The translations under genes were made by a program, and so were the position numbers. A DNA stretch of 64,000 nt, taken from NCBI GenBank assembly GCA_002347685.1, contig DDWS01000063.1, positions 15,312 through 79,311 on the forward strand, written 5' to 3'. Origin of the DNA: Syntrophaceae bacterium UBA2280 (GTDB taxonomy: Bacteria; Desulfobacterota; Syntrophia; Syntrophales; Smithellaceae). Under the pieces are notes generated by a model that did not search any database, had not been told where the DNA came from, and worked only from the letters and a program-made list of their open reading frames with translations. This document shows positions 15,195 through 24,074 of the stretch, one piece after another; within the stretch, counting starts at the first letter, position 1; the number at the start of each line of letters is the position of its first letter.

Positions 15195-17660
15195 ATGGCT
15201 GGACCCACATACAGCACAGAGAAAAGCAGGATCTGCAGTCTTGAAAGTGAATTGAGTAAGTCACAGCTCACGATTGCTCAACTCCTTGAAACAGAGCACG
15301 AGCTTTCCAATGTGATAGAAGCCATCCCCATCGCAGCCTTTGTCATCGACAGAAGGCATCGGGTTATCCACTGTAACAGGGCCTATGAATACCTCACCGG
15401 ATTCAAAAAAGAGGATCTCCTCCATACCAATAAACAGTGGTCCCCCTTCTATACCCGAAAGAAGAAGACCCTTGCTGACCTTGTCGTGGACAATGCAGCA
15501 AGGCTGCAGATCGAAGATTACTATGGGAAGGATTCCCGTAGGATCAGCCACAAAGATGGAGAGTATGCGGTTGAGCTCTTTTTCCCCAATCTCGATAATA
15601 AGGGGAAATGGATCTTCTGCACGGCCGCGCCCCTCAAGGACCGGGATGGGGTTACCATAGGTGCAGTGGAAACGCTCCAGGATCTCACCTCCCGAAAGGA
15701 GGTGGAAGAGGCCCTTTTCAAGTCCGAAGAGAAATCTCGGATCATTCTCGACCAGATCGAAGACGGTTACTACGAGGTTGACCTTTGGGGAAAGGTCATA
15801 TTTTTCAACGACGCCTTCTGTACAATCATTGGGTATTCCAAGACAGACATGGTGTGCATGTCGTACAAGGTGTTTGCCGGCCCTCAGTACATGAAAAAGA
15901 TCTTCAGCATGTACAACCGGGTTTTCAGGACCGGCAAGCCCGTTAAGACCTTCGAGTGTGAAATCGTCAGGAAAGATGAAACAAAACGGCTCGTGGAGTT
16001 CTCCGTGTCCCTCATGAGGAACGCATCAAAAGCACCGGTGGGTTTCCGTGGGATCGTGCGCGATGTCACGGAGGCCAGGAGTGCGGAGAGGGAACTGCGC
16101 AGGTACAAGAACCGCCTCGAAGAGCTTGTGCAGGAGCGAACTTCCGAGCTAAACAAAACCAACAAGAGGCTGAACAGGGTGATCGACAACCTTAGAAGGA
16201 CGGAGAAGAATCTGGTGAAGCAGCAAAATTTCTCCGAGAGCGTCATCCGTTCGCTGCCGTGCATCTTCTATATGATCGATAAATCCGGCCATTTCATTAA
16301 ATGGAACAAAAAAACTGAGGAGATCGGGGGTTATTCGACAAAGGAAATGAACGACGTTCATGCCCTAGACTTCTTCCCTGAGAAGGAAAAATCTAACATC
16401 GCAAACAAAATCAGTGAGGTATTCAGCAGGGGCAGGGCGTTTACCAACACCGTCGTACTGGATAGGGATGGCCGCGAAACTCATCACTACTTTACCGGGG
16501 TGCGTACGCATATCGACGGGAAGAGGTATCAGGTAGGGGTGGGGATCGACACCTCTGACGCGGTCCGTGCGGAGAACGCTCTCAGGGAGAGTGAAGAGAA
16601 GCTCACCGCAATCCTTAGCTCTGTCACTGACTATATGATCATTGTCGATAGGTCGTGCTCAGTGGTATGGGCCAATGAAAAAGCGCACTCGCTTTTCCCG
16701 GACCTGATTAACAACAAATGCCACCAGGTCATCCATGGCAGCAAGCTGCCTTGCAATCCATGTATCGGCGAAGTGTGTTTCCGTAAGGGGGGCACTTATG
16801 AGCGAGAAGGTGTCTGCATCACCCATGTCAGTGGGGAAAAGATGGATTTCTGGAGCACCACAAGCATCGTGACAAGGCATGGGGACGGCTCGCCTGAGCT
16901 TATCCTGGAGCTCTTCAGGGACATCACGGAAAAGAAAGCATACGAGGCCGAAGCCGTGCGTGTGGGCCAGCTCGCATCGCTGGGTGAGCTCGCTGCCGGA
17001 GTGGCCCATGAGATCAACAACCCCATTAATGGGATACTTAACTATGGACAGATACTTCTTGAGAAAACAGGGAGAGCATCTGCAGACCATGAGATCCTGC
17101 AGAGGATAGTCCAAGAGGGGGAGCGGGTTACGGGTATAGTCCATAATCTCCTTTCATTCTCCCGAGTAAGAAAGGATGAGTTCGTATCTACCTCACTGGA
17201 TGAGGTTATCAGTTCCTGTCTCGGGCTTGTAGCCAAGCAACTGGCCAATGACGGGATCTCACTGAGGATCGACACGGACAGCGGGCTCCCGAGTCTTTAT
17301 TGCAACAGCCAGCAGCTTCAACAAGTGTTCCTGAACGTCATCAGCAACGCCCGGTATGCACTGAATCAGAAGTATGGGGGGGGCCACAGGAACAAGATCA
17401 TCGAGATCCGTGCAGAAAAGACGAGGATGAAGAAGAGGAAGGCGCTGAGGATAATCGTGTGCGATCACGGCACAGGTATATCGTCGGATATACTCGACAA
17501 GATCGGTTCCCCCTTCTTCACCACAAAACCCATGAATGAAGGAACAGGGCTCGGGCTGAACATCAGCCATGGCATCATTAAAAACCATGGGGGCAGGCTG
17601 TGTTTCGACAGCACTGTCGGTGAATTTACCAAGGTCATCATCGATTTGCCGGCACGTTAA
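15195..17660 (+). CDS. PAS-rich sensor histidine kinase
   Basis: From ATG 15195, chosen for the GGAGGTGG just upstream, 821 residues; an ATG at 15105 is possible but lacks a good site. Four PAS-like domains can be seen: the first with AIPIAAFVIDRRHRVIHCNR, the second with IEDGYYEVDLWGKVIFFNDA, the third with LPCIFYMIDKSGHFIKWN, and the fourth with YMIIVDRSCSVVWANE. The fourth holds a cysteine cluster (CHQVIHG, PCNPC, C). HisKA has GVAHEINNP with the phospho-acceptor at H605, and the ATPase domain ends with GTGLGL near 783-788. No transmembrane segment is evident, so it is probably cytoplasmic. It is followed 13 bp later by its likely partner, a sigma-54 response regulator. Confidence 0.93.
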   Translation: MAGPTYSTEKSRICSLESELSKSQLTIAQLLETEHELSNVIEAIPIAAFVIDRRHRVIHCNRAYEYLTGFKKEDLLHTNKQWSPFYTRKKKTLADLVVDNAARLQIEDYYGKDSRRISHKDGEYAVELFFPNLDNKGKWIFCTAAPLKDRDGVTIGAVETLQDLTSRKEVEEALFKSEEKSRIILDQIEDGYYEVDLWGKVIFFNDAFCTIIGYSKTDMVCMSYKVFAGPQYMKKIFSMYNRVFRTGKPVKTFECEIVRKDETKRLVEFSVSLMRNASKAPVGFRGIVRDVTEARSAERELRRYKNRLEELVQERTSELNKTNKRLNRVIDNLRRTEKNLVKQQNFSESVIRSLPCIFYMIDKSGHFIKWNKKTEEIGGYSTKEMNDVHALDFFPEKEKSNIANKISEVFSRGRAFTNTVVLDRDGRETHHYFTGVRTHIDGKRYQVGVGIDTSDAVRAENALRESEEKLTAILSSVTDYMIIVDRSCSVVWANEKAHSLFPDLINNKCHQVIHGSKLPCNPCIGEVCFRKGGTYEREGVCITHVSGEKMDFWSTTSIVTRHGDGSPELILELFRDITEKKAYEAEAVRVGQLASLGELAAGVAHEINNPINGILNYGQILLEKTGRASADHEILQRIVQEGERVTGIVHNLLSFSRVRKDEFVSTSLDEVISSCLGLVAKQLANDGISLRIDTDSGLPSLYCNSQQLQQVFLNVISNARYALNQKYGGGHRNKIIEIRAEKTRMKKRKALRIIVCDHGTGISSDILDKIGSPFFTTKPMNEGTGLGLNISHGIIKNHGGRLCFDSTVGEFTKVIIDLPAR

Positions 17661-17673
17661 TCGAGGGGGAATC

Positions 17674-19419
17674 ATGGCAGAGCCTGAGAAGAAGAGCCTC
17701 AAAAAAAAGATTCTCGTCGTGGATGACGAGGAAAGCATCAGGTTCACCTTCTCCCACTTCCTAAAGGAAGAGGGGTATGATGTCGTCACCGCATCGGACC
17801 TTAAGAGCGCCCGGAAGATCCTGTTCCACACCCGACTAGACATCATCTTCATCGATATTGTGCTTGGAGGAGAATCTGGTCTGGACTTGCTCAAGCAGGT
17901 GAAGTCGCTGCATCTTAAGCATCCGGTGGTCATGATAACAGGGAATCCTACCTTGGACAATGCGACCGATGCGCTCAGGCTCGGGGCCTTTGATTTCCTG
18001 CTAAAGCCTGTGCGGAAGGACAACTTGCTCAGGGCCGTCTCCCTGGCCATCAGCCACAAGGTACTCATCGATGAGAAAGAGCTTGTCACGAAGGAGAAGG
18101 AGAAATACCGCACGAACCTGGAGGCGATCTTCCAGAGTGTAAACGAAGGAATCATAACTGTGGATGAGGACATGCACTTGTTCGATGCCAACAGAAATAT
18201 CGAAACCATCTGCAGCATATCCATCAAAAAAATCACCGGCCAGGCTTTTGATGATTGTTTCACGAAATGCAGCCACAACTGCTCCAAGGTGATAAGGGAA
18301 ACCCTCAAACAGAAAAAGCCCATACGGGAGCTCCGGATGGAATGCGAGCACTATGACCGACCCCGGCAGGTGGTGCTGCTATCGTGTTCCTCCCTGATGG
18401 ACGATGAAGATACATACATGGGGGCTGTCCTTGTAGTCCGGGATATCACGAGGCTTCACGATCTCGAGGAGGAGTTGAGAGGCAGGAGCAAGTTCCAAAA
18501 CATTATAGGAAAAAGCAAGAAATTTCAGAATATCTTCAAACTTGTCGAGGCCCTCTCGGATATCGGTACCACGGTTCTCATAACCGGCGAGAGTGGGTCC
18601 GGCAAGGAACTTGTGGCAAACGCCCTTCATTATTCGGGAAAGAGGGCGGGCAAACCCTTCGTGAAGGTGAACTGCGCAGCACTAGCCGAGAACCTTCTCG
18701 AGAGCGAGCTCTTTGGACACGCCAAGGGGGCGTTCACGAGTGCGATAAAGGACAAGCAGGGCCGATTCGAGCTGGCAAAGGATGGCACCATTTTACTGGA
18801 CGAGATCGGAGACATTCCGCCACGCATCCAGGCCAAGCTCCTGAGGGTCCTTGAGGCAAAGACCTACGAGCGTGTGGGCGATGCCACCCCGAAAAAGACT
18901 GAGGCAAGGGTCATAGCCAGCACGAACCACAACCTGCGGGAAAAGGTCAAATCGGGGGAATTCAGGGAAGACCTGTACTACAGGCTCAATGTGGTCGAGA
19001 TCGACCTCCCGCCATTACGAGAGAGACCTGAAGACATCCCCCTGCTTGTGGATCATTTCTGCTCCATGTTTGAAAATTCGTTCAAAAAGTTGATCAACGG
19101 CATCTCAGATGAAGTGATGAGGATATTCATCAATTACAGCTGGCCCGGGAACGTGAGGGAGCTGGAGCATGCCATTGAGCACGCGTTCGTTCTTTGCAAC
19201 GATCGTGTCATCCTGCCGGAGCACCTCCCTGCATACATGCTCGGCCTTGCGCTGAAGACAGGTACTGGGGATAACCAGTCCGGTGGTGAGATGGAGCTTA
19301 TCCTCAATATCCTGACACAAACCAACTGGAACATCGCCAAGGCCGCACGCATGCTCTCCATGAGCAGGCCCACCCTGTACCGGAAGATGCGCGAGCATGG
19401 TATCGTCAAGCAAGGATAA
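17674..19419 (+). CDS. NtrC-type sigma-54 response regulator with PAS domain
   Basis: ATG 17674 follows GAGGGGG; 581 residues. The receiver domain has acidic D17/D18 and phospho-acceptor D61 (IFIDIVLGG). A PAS domain at about 145-260 carries C195, C199 and C203 (CFTKCSHNC). The AAA+ domain has GESGSGKE at 305-312 and DEIGD at 376-380. The sigma-54 contact loop reads GAFTSA at 352-357 instead of GAFTGA. The C-terminus has a Fis-type helix-turn-helix (NWNIAKAARMLSMSRPTLYRK). It probably activates the -24/-12 promoter 160 bp downstream through two tandem palindromes. The cysteine-bearing PAS domains in both partners hint at a redox or metal-cofactor signal. Confidence 0.93.
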   Translation: MAEPEKKSLKKKILVVDDEESIRFTFSHFLKEEGYDVVTASDLKSARKILFHTRLDIIFIDIVLGGESGLDLLKQVKSLHLKHPVVMITGNPTLDNATDALRLGAFDFLLKPVRKDNLLRAVSLAISHKVLIDEKELVTKEKEKYRTNLEAIFQSVNEGIITVDEDMHLFDANRNIETICSISIKKITGQAFDDCFTKCSHNCSKVIRETLKQKKPIRELRMECEHYDRPRQVVLLSCSSLMDDEDTYMGAVLVVRDITRLHDLEEELRGRSKFQNIIGKSKKFQNIFKLVEALSDIGTTVLITGESGSGKELVANALHYSGKRAGKPFVKVNCAALAENLLESELFGHAKGAFTSAIKDKQGRFELAKDGTILLDEIGDIPPRIQAKLLRVLEAKTYERVGDATPKKTEARVIASTNHNLREKVKSGEFREDLYYRLNVVEIDLPPLRERPEDIPLLVDHFCSMFENSFKKLINGISDEVMRIFINYSWPGNVRELEHAIEHAFVLCNDRVILPEHLPAYMLGLALKTGTGDNQSGGEMELILNILTQTNWNIAKAARMLSMSRPTLYRKMREHGIVKQG

Positions 19420-19467
19420 GGCGATTAAGGATGATCTAGGGTCAATTGCTTTTACGCTGCAATTTTT

Positions 19468-19496
19468 TTACACTTGTGTAAATTACACTTGTGTAA
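19468..19496. promoter_or_regulatory. Tandem palindromes, candidate enhancer for the sigma-54 regulator
   Basis: TTACACTTGTGTAA occurs twice, at 19468-19481 and 19483-19496, with centres 15 bp apart. They lie about 85-113 bp upstream of the -24 box at 19581, the usual range for NtrC-type upstream activating sites. Confidence 0.7.
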
Positions 19497-19580
19497 AGGT
19501 TTAACATATATCCAGCGCATATCCGACACCCTGCTTTTCAACTATCTTAAATTCCAAAAGATATCTTGTTATACCCCTCT

Positions 19581-19596
19581 TGGCACGAAAATTTCA
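19581..19596 (+). promoter_or_regulatory. Sigma-54 promoter of the catabolic operon
   Basis: TGGCACG (19581-19587), four bases, then TTTCA (19592-19596) match the TGGCACG-N4-TTGCA consensus with one change at the -12 element. It precedes the thioredoxin-like gene at 19668 and the operon up to 30847. Confidence 0.7.
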
Positions 19597-19667
19597 TTAG
19601 AACACTATCAGGAGCCCTTCGGGGCAGTAGTTTCTTTAAGCAATTAATTCTACCGTGGTGTGGTGAC

Positions 19668-20024
19668 ATGAAGAGAAAAGGGAAACGGGAATATCCCATC
19701 AAGCTCATCAATTTCAATGAGTTCGACCAAGAGATTGATTCAACAGGCAAGCCAGTGCTCATGCTTTGCATACGTAGGGATTACGAGTTCAATAGCCAGA
19801 CGGATCTGATTAGAGATGTGCTCGGCAGGATGGTTCAAGGGTTTCCCATAGACCTGAAGGTTTGCCTGGTGGACGAAGAGTCCAGACCGGCGCTCAAGGA
19901 CAAACTTGATCTTCAGGGAAGCCCCGCCTTCTTGCTCTTTGAAAGAGGAGAGGAAAAGAATCGCCTGCTGGGTATTGCAGACGAAGAAAGGCTCAGGGGC
20001 TTTCTCAGCAGCACGCTGGGCTAA
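19668..20024 (+). CDS. Thioredoxin-fold protein without CxxC
   Basis: 118 residues from ATG 19668, which lies just after the sigma-54 promoter; an earlier in-frame ATG would begin within the promoter. The beta-alpha pattern (KPVLMLCIRRDYEF, then IDLKVCLVDEESRPALKDKL and GSPAFLLFERGEEKNRLLG) and the cis-Pro-like SPAF resemble thioredoxin-fold proteins. The redox CxxC is absent: the equivalent place reads CIRRD. It may be a binding or chaperone subunit. As the first gene of the operon it may help assemble or protect the downstream metalloenzymes, which is inference. Confidence 0.6.
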   Translation: MKRKGKREYPIKLINFNEFDQEIDSTGKPVLMLCIRRDYEFNSQTDLIRDVLGRMVQGFPIDLKVCLVDEESRPALKDKLDLQGSPAFLLFERGEEKNRLLGIADEERLRGFLSSTLG

Positions 20025-20076
20025 AACATGTAAGGGCGGTTTAAGTTGAGTTTAATAGACAGGAGGAGAAAAAAGT

Positions 20077-21336
20077 ATGCCGAATATTGATGATTTTATT
20101 AGGCCGAAAGAATGGGTTTCCGATTTCGTTACTGATATCGGAAAAGTGTTGAGGGAGTGGGGGAAGGACAAATATTTACCGGTCAGACAGAATATCGACG
20201 AGGATTGGAAGCACCACAAGATCGTCGAACCCCTGTTGAAAGAGGTACTCGTAGATCTTGGAATCAACGCTGCATTTTTCCCGTACGAGGTGGGTGGGAC
20301 AGATATTCCAGACGTCTGCACACTGATCTGCATTCTTGGAGAGGAGGGAGCAAGAATTGACTCAGGATTTACTGTTGCCTGCCTGTGTTCCGTATGGCCA
20401 ATGCTGCCAATCATATTGAAACCTCACCGCAACATGAAACTTCTTGAGGAATTTGGACCGAAATTCTGTGGCTCTGAGCTGTATGTTGGTTGCAATGCCA
20501 TGACAGAGCCTGCCAGCGGGGCGGACATTGAGAACGTTGACAGGATGCAGGGCAGAACCATTCAAACTACCGCAAAACTCGACGGTGATCAATGGGTGAT
20601 CAACGGTCACAAAATATGGCCTACAAACTCAGGCGATACGGCAAACCTTTATGGCGTGGTATGCACCACGAAAAAGGGGTCAACGGATCTGGACGATTTT
20701 GCTTTCATTTACGTGCCTGCTGATGCAAAGGGGGTCTCAGTCGGAGGTCCTTATCAGAAAGCAGGAATGGCGGCAGACATGAATACTGATATCTGGTTTG
20801 ATCAAGTGCGTGTGCCTCAGAGGTATCGCGCCCATGGACCAGGCGATGATCTGAAATATTTCAAAGAGATGATAACCTATGGGAACATGGCGACTGCCGC
20901 CATGTGCCTGGGGGTAATGAAGAACGTTTATGAGATTATCAAAAAATGGACCACTGAAAGGATTATAGCAGGGAAGCCCCTCAAGGAACACAGCATGGTG
21001 GCCGCAGCCCTATCTGATATCGCCATCAACATCGAGGCGACATCTGCATGGATCCATATGTACGCACGGGAAGTTGATCGCCCAGACATTTATGGAACAA
21101 ACCCGTGGGATGACACGCTGGTGCATAAGACACGCGGACTATCCACATTTGCCTGTAAGGCAGTAGAGAAAGTATGCAGCTCGGCCATGGATTACATGGG
21201 CTCATACGGGTACTCGAGGGAATTTGATCTCGAGAAGCACTGGAGGGACAGCAAAATGCTGGGACTCTGGATGGGCGGCCTGGGATTGAAGCAGATGGAG
21301 AATGCCAGATACTGGTATGAACTGGAGACGTTATAG
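20077..21336 (+). CDS. Acyl-CoA dehydrogenase family flavoprotein
   Basis: 419 residues; AGGAGG lies 10 bp before the ATG. The middle domain has NAMTEPASGADIENV and WVINGHKIWPTNSGDTANLY, the FAD/substrate region of the family. The C-terminal helical bundle ends YGYSREFDLEKHWRDSKMLG. Where many members have the catalytic Glu in a YEGT motif, this one has LWMGGL, so the base must sit elsewhere or the reaction differs. It probably oxidises an acyl-CoA to the enoyl-CoA, passing electrons to ETF. The operon context suggests a substrate linked to a cyclic or branched acyl-CoA. Specificity cannot be given. Confidence 0.88.
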   Translation: MPNIDDFIRPKEWVSDFVTDIGKVLREWGKDKYLPVRQNIDEDWKHHKIVEPLLKEVLVDLGINAAFFPYEVGGTDIPDVCTLICILGEEGARIDSGFTVACLCSVWPMLPIILKPHRNMKLLEEFGPKFCGSELYVGCNAMTEPASGADIENVDRMQGRTIQTTAKLDGDQWVINGHKIWPTNSGDTANLYGVVCTTKKGSTDLDDFAFIYVPADAKGVSVGGPYQKAGMAADMNTDIWFDQVRVPQRYRAHGPGDDLKYFKEMITYGNMATAAMCLGVMKNVYEIIKKWTTERIIAGKPLKEHSMVAAALSDIAINIEATSAWIHMYAREVDRPDIYGTNPWDDTLVHKTRGLSTFACKAVEKVCSSAMDYMGSYGYSREFDLEKHWRDSKMLGLWMGGLGLKQMENARYWYELETL

Positions 21337-21393
21337 GCAAGGGATACAATAATCGGAACTCGTGAAAGAAAAAATCAATTAGGAGGTGAGCCA

Positions 21394-21816
21394 ATGGCTA
21401 TTTATCCGTCGCAGGAATGGTGTGATGAATGGAAAGATGCAATGAACAATGATCCGGCATGTGTGGAAACCGGGAAAAACTGGGGCTTGGATTTTCCTGG
21501 AGATTTTCTTTTTGAGATCACCCCGGGATCAGGGCTGGACAAGACTCACTACATGTATGCCGACATCAAAGGGGGAAAATGTCTTGAATTGAAAATGCTC
21601 GATAGCCAAGGAGATAAAAAGCCCGGGTTCTATGTCACTGGATCCTATGGCGACTTTAAACCGGTGGTTAAGGGCGAAAAAGACTTCATAGAAGGCATTG
21701 TTCGGGCGCTCTTCATAATGAAGGGGGATATGGGGAAGATCATGCGCAATGCCAAATACATCCGGGCAATGGCAGCTTCCATAAGCTCATTTAAGAACGA
21801 GTATCTCGGCGAATGA
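21394..21816 (+). CDS. SCP2-like lipid/acyl-CoA binding protein
   Basis: 140 residues, with a near-perfect TTAGGAGGTGAG before the ATG. The body (DFLFEITPGSGLDKTHYMYA, DIKGGKCLELKML, VTGSYGDFKPVVKGEKDFIE and a helix MKGDMGKIMRNAKYI) follows the SCP2 sterol-carrier layout of beta strands ending in a helix over the pocket. Such proteins bind fatty acyl chains, sterols or acyl-CoA. It sits between the dehydrogenase and a second, similar protein, so it may carry the hydrophobic intermediate of this pathway. Family assignment is by pattern and moderate. Confidence 0.55.
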   Translation: MAIYPSQEWCDEWKDAMNNDPACVETGKNWGLDFPGDFLFEITPGSGLDKTHYMYADIKGGKCLELKMLDSQGDKKPGFYVTGSYGDFKPVVKGEKDFIEGIVRALFIMKGDMGKIMRNAKYIRAMAASISSFKNEYLGE

Positions 21817-21823
21817 GGGCCAA

Positions 21824-22186
21824 ATGGGAGAAATCCGCATCATCGGCGATCTCAACGGCTTAGGTGCCAGTCTGCTATCCATAATGGAACAGAACATCGA
21901 CAATCCGGAGCGGATGAAGAAGATCCGCAGGATTTCGGGCAACCTCGTGGCGACGGAGAAGAACATTGGTGTGGCGATCACCATTATCTTCGACAAGGGA
22001 AACATATCGCTTAAGGATGGCTCGGTTGAGAAACCCTCGGCTGCGCTGTGGACCGATTTCGACACATTGGCTGCGTATAGCTGCGGCGAGCTCAATCCCA
22101 TCGTGGGTGTGCTCAAGGGCAGGATCAAAGTGAGGGGAAACCTCCTCAAGCTCCTCAAGATGGTGACCATTGTGCGGTCTGACTAA
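21824..22186 (+). CDS. Second SCP2-like small protein
   Basis: 120 residues, 8 bp after the previous gene. It contains IGVAITIIFDKGNISLKDGS, a KPSAALWTDFDTLAAYSCGE strand-turn region, and VGVLKGRIKVRGNLLKLLKM. The GxIKxxGNxxKLLKM ending is a hallmark of SCP2-type domains. It is probably a partner or paralogue of the preceding protein; together they may form a carrier for the acyl intermediate. The AOR gene follows 25 bp later. Confidence 0.6.
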   Translation: MGEIRIIGDLNGLGASLLSIMEQNIDNPERMKKIRRISGNLVATEKNIGVAITIIFDKGNISLKDGSVEKPSAALWTDFDTLAAYSCGELNPIVGVLKGRIKVRGNLLKLLKMVTIVRSD

Positions 22187-22211
22187 CACGATACGGCAAG
22201 GAGAAAAAGAC

Positions 22212-24071
22212 ATGTCTGGTTTCATGGGAAAGATTCTCAGAGTGGATCTTACGCATAGGAAGGTAACGGAAGAACCCCTTCCTAAGGAAGACGCCGCCCT
22301 TCTCTTGGGGGGATGCGGTCTTGCCACCAAGTACCTGTTTGAAGAGCTAAAGCCCGGGACTGACCCCCTCGGGCCAGACAACAAACTTATTTTCATGTCA
22401 GGGCCTCTGACGGGCACGCTCTCTCCCAGTTCCGGCAAGTCCAACGCGGTGACCAAATCACCGCTCACGGGACTCTGGGGCCAGTCAGGCACGGGTGGGA
22501 AGTGGGGCAGGGAGCTCAAGAGAAGCGGCTTCGATGGCATCATCATCGAGGGGGCTTCCGAAGAACCAATCTACCTAAGCATTGACAATGGCAAAGTTAC
22601 GTTCAACGACGCTTCCGGTCTTTGGGGAAAGAACGTGTTTGACACCACAACGATCCTCGAACAGCAACTTGGCAAAGGTTTCTGCATCGCCTGCATCGGT
22701 ACGGGGGGGGAAAACCTCGTCAAGTATGCCGCCATTATGAACGAGCGCCACCGGGCACTGGGCCGGGGTGGATTCGGTGCGGTGATGGGATCCAAGAAGC
22801 TCAAGGCAGTAGCGGTCAAGGGTGAGATGAAGATCCCGATCTTTGACAAGGACGCCTTTGAAGCGGCGGCAAAGACGGCATCCGACTTCATTAATGAAAG
22901 CCTCCTCAAGATAACACTTGAGGTGTACGGCACCGCCATGGTGCTTGACCTCGTCAACATCAAGGGCGGTCTGCCCACACGCAATTGGCAGCGCGGTGTC
23001 TGCGCATATGCAGACAAGATTAATGCACCGGCCATCAATGATAAGATTTTGGTGGGGAGGAAGGCGTGCTACGCCTGTCCTATTGCTTGCGGTAGGAACG
23101 TGGACATCAAGACTGGGAAATATGCCATCAAGGGCGAGGGACCGGAGTATGAGAGCATCGGCACCTTCGGATCAATGTGCGACATCAGCGACATCGAGGC
23201 CATCACCTATGCCCATATCCTGTGCAACGACCTAGGTCTTGACACGGTTTCAGCAGGCAGCACCATCGCCTTTGCCATGGAGTGTTACGAGAAGGGGATA
23301 CTCAAGAAGAAGGACACGGGGGGCAAGGAGATTCTGTTTGGCAATGCGGACACCATGGTTGACCTGGTCCGTAGCATTGCTTCCAGACAAGGTATAGGCG
23401 ACCTTCTGGCCGAGGGGACCCGACACATGGCCGCTCAACTCGGACAAGGCAGCGAGCGGTTTGCCATGAATGTCAAGGGCATGGAGCTGCCCGCCTATGA
23501 CTGCAGGGCCACAAAGATCACCGGCCTGGCGTATGTTACGGCAAACAGAGGCGGCGACCATGTAACTGCCTATATTCAAGGTCCCACATTTCTTGACATC
23601 CCATTTCTCATCGTGGAGGAGAACACCATCGAGGACGTCACGAAGGAAAATCCTCTGGAGGCCAAGGTCGTCAAGGATATGGAAGATGCCCTGACCACCT
23701 TTGATGCCCTGGGTGCCTGCAAATTCATGGGCATGGCCCTCATGGCCGACGATCTCTTACCCGTGATCAATGCCGCCACGGGTTGGGACCTTGATGTGGC
23801 CGGATTCAGGCGTGCGGGTGAACGGATTTTCAATCTGGCCCGCGCGTTCAACGTTCGGGAAGGTTTGAGGAGAAAAGACGACACTTTGCCGCTCAGACTG
23901 CTGGAAGATCCGCTGCCTGACGGTCCTGCTGCTGGACTCACCGTGGACCTCGAGCCGCTTCTGAACGCCTACTACGGATACAGGGGCTGGGACATACACA
24001 CCGGGATACCCACAAGAGAGAAACTTCTCGAATTGGAACTTGATTTTGTGATTGATGAGTTAGGAGACTGA
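22212..24071 (+). CDS. aor: Aldehyde:ferredoxin oxidoreductase (tungsten/molybdenum)
   Basis: 619 residues from ATG 22212 (AAGGAG 9 bp before; an upstream in-frame GTG is unlikely). The N-terminal domain has GFMGKILRVDLTHRKVTEE and GRGGFGAVMGSKKLKAVAVKG. The [4Fe-4S] ligands are C286, C289, C293 (CYACPIAC) and C503 (GACKF). The pterin-binding signatures around GPEYESIGTFGSMC and ELPAYDCRA are present. It oxidises aldehydes to acids with ferredoxin, or runs in reverse at low potential. Beside an acyl-CoA ligase it could make the acid that the ligase then activates. Confidence 0.93.
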   Translation: MSGFMGKILRVDLTHRKVTEEPLPKEDAALLLGGCGLATKYLFEELKPGTDPLGPDNKLIFMSGPLTGTLSPSSGKSNAVTKSPLTGLWGQSGTGGKWGRELKRSGFDGIIIEGASEEPIYLSIDNGKVTFNDASGLWGKNVFDTTTILEQQLGKGFCIACIGTGGENLVKYAAIMNERHRALGRGGFGAVMGSKKLKAVAVKGEMKIPIFDKDAFEAAAKTASDFINESLLKITLEVYGTAMVLDLVNIKGGLPTRNWQRGVCAYADKINAPAINDKILVGRKACYACPIACGRNVDIKTGKYAIKGEGPEYESIGTFGSMCDISDIEAITYAHILCNDLGLDTVSAGSTIAFAMECYEKGILKKKDTGGKEILFGNADTMVDLVRSIASRQGIGDLLAEGTRHMAAQLGQGSERFAMNVKGMELPAYDCRATKITGLAYVTANRGGDHVTAYIQGPTFLDIPFLIVEENTIEDVTKENPLEAKVVKDMEDALTTFDALGACKFMGMALMADDLLPVINAATGWDLDVAGFRRAGERIFNLARAFNVREGLRRKDDTLPLRLLEDPLPDGPAAGLTVDLEPLLNAYYGYRGWDIHTGIPTREKLLELELDFVIDELGD

Positions 24072-24074
24072 AGA

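Noticed and set aside
17259..18323. 354-codon minus-strand ORF
   Set aside because: Antisense to the histidine kinase and response regulator genes, which have clear domains; Ser/Phe/Leu-rich shadow.
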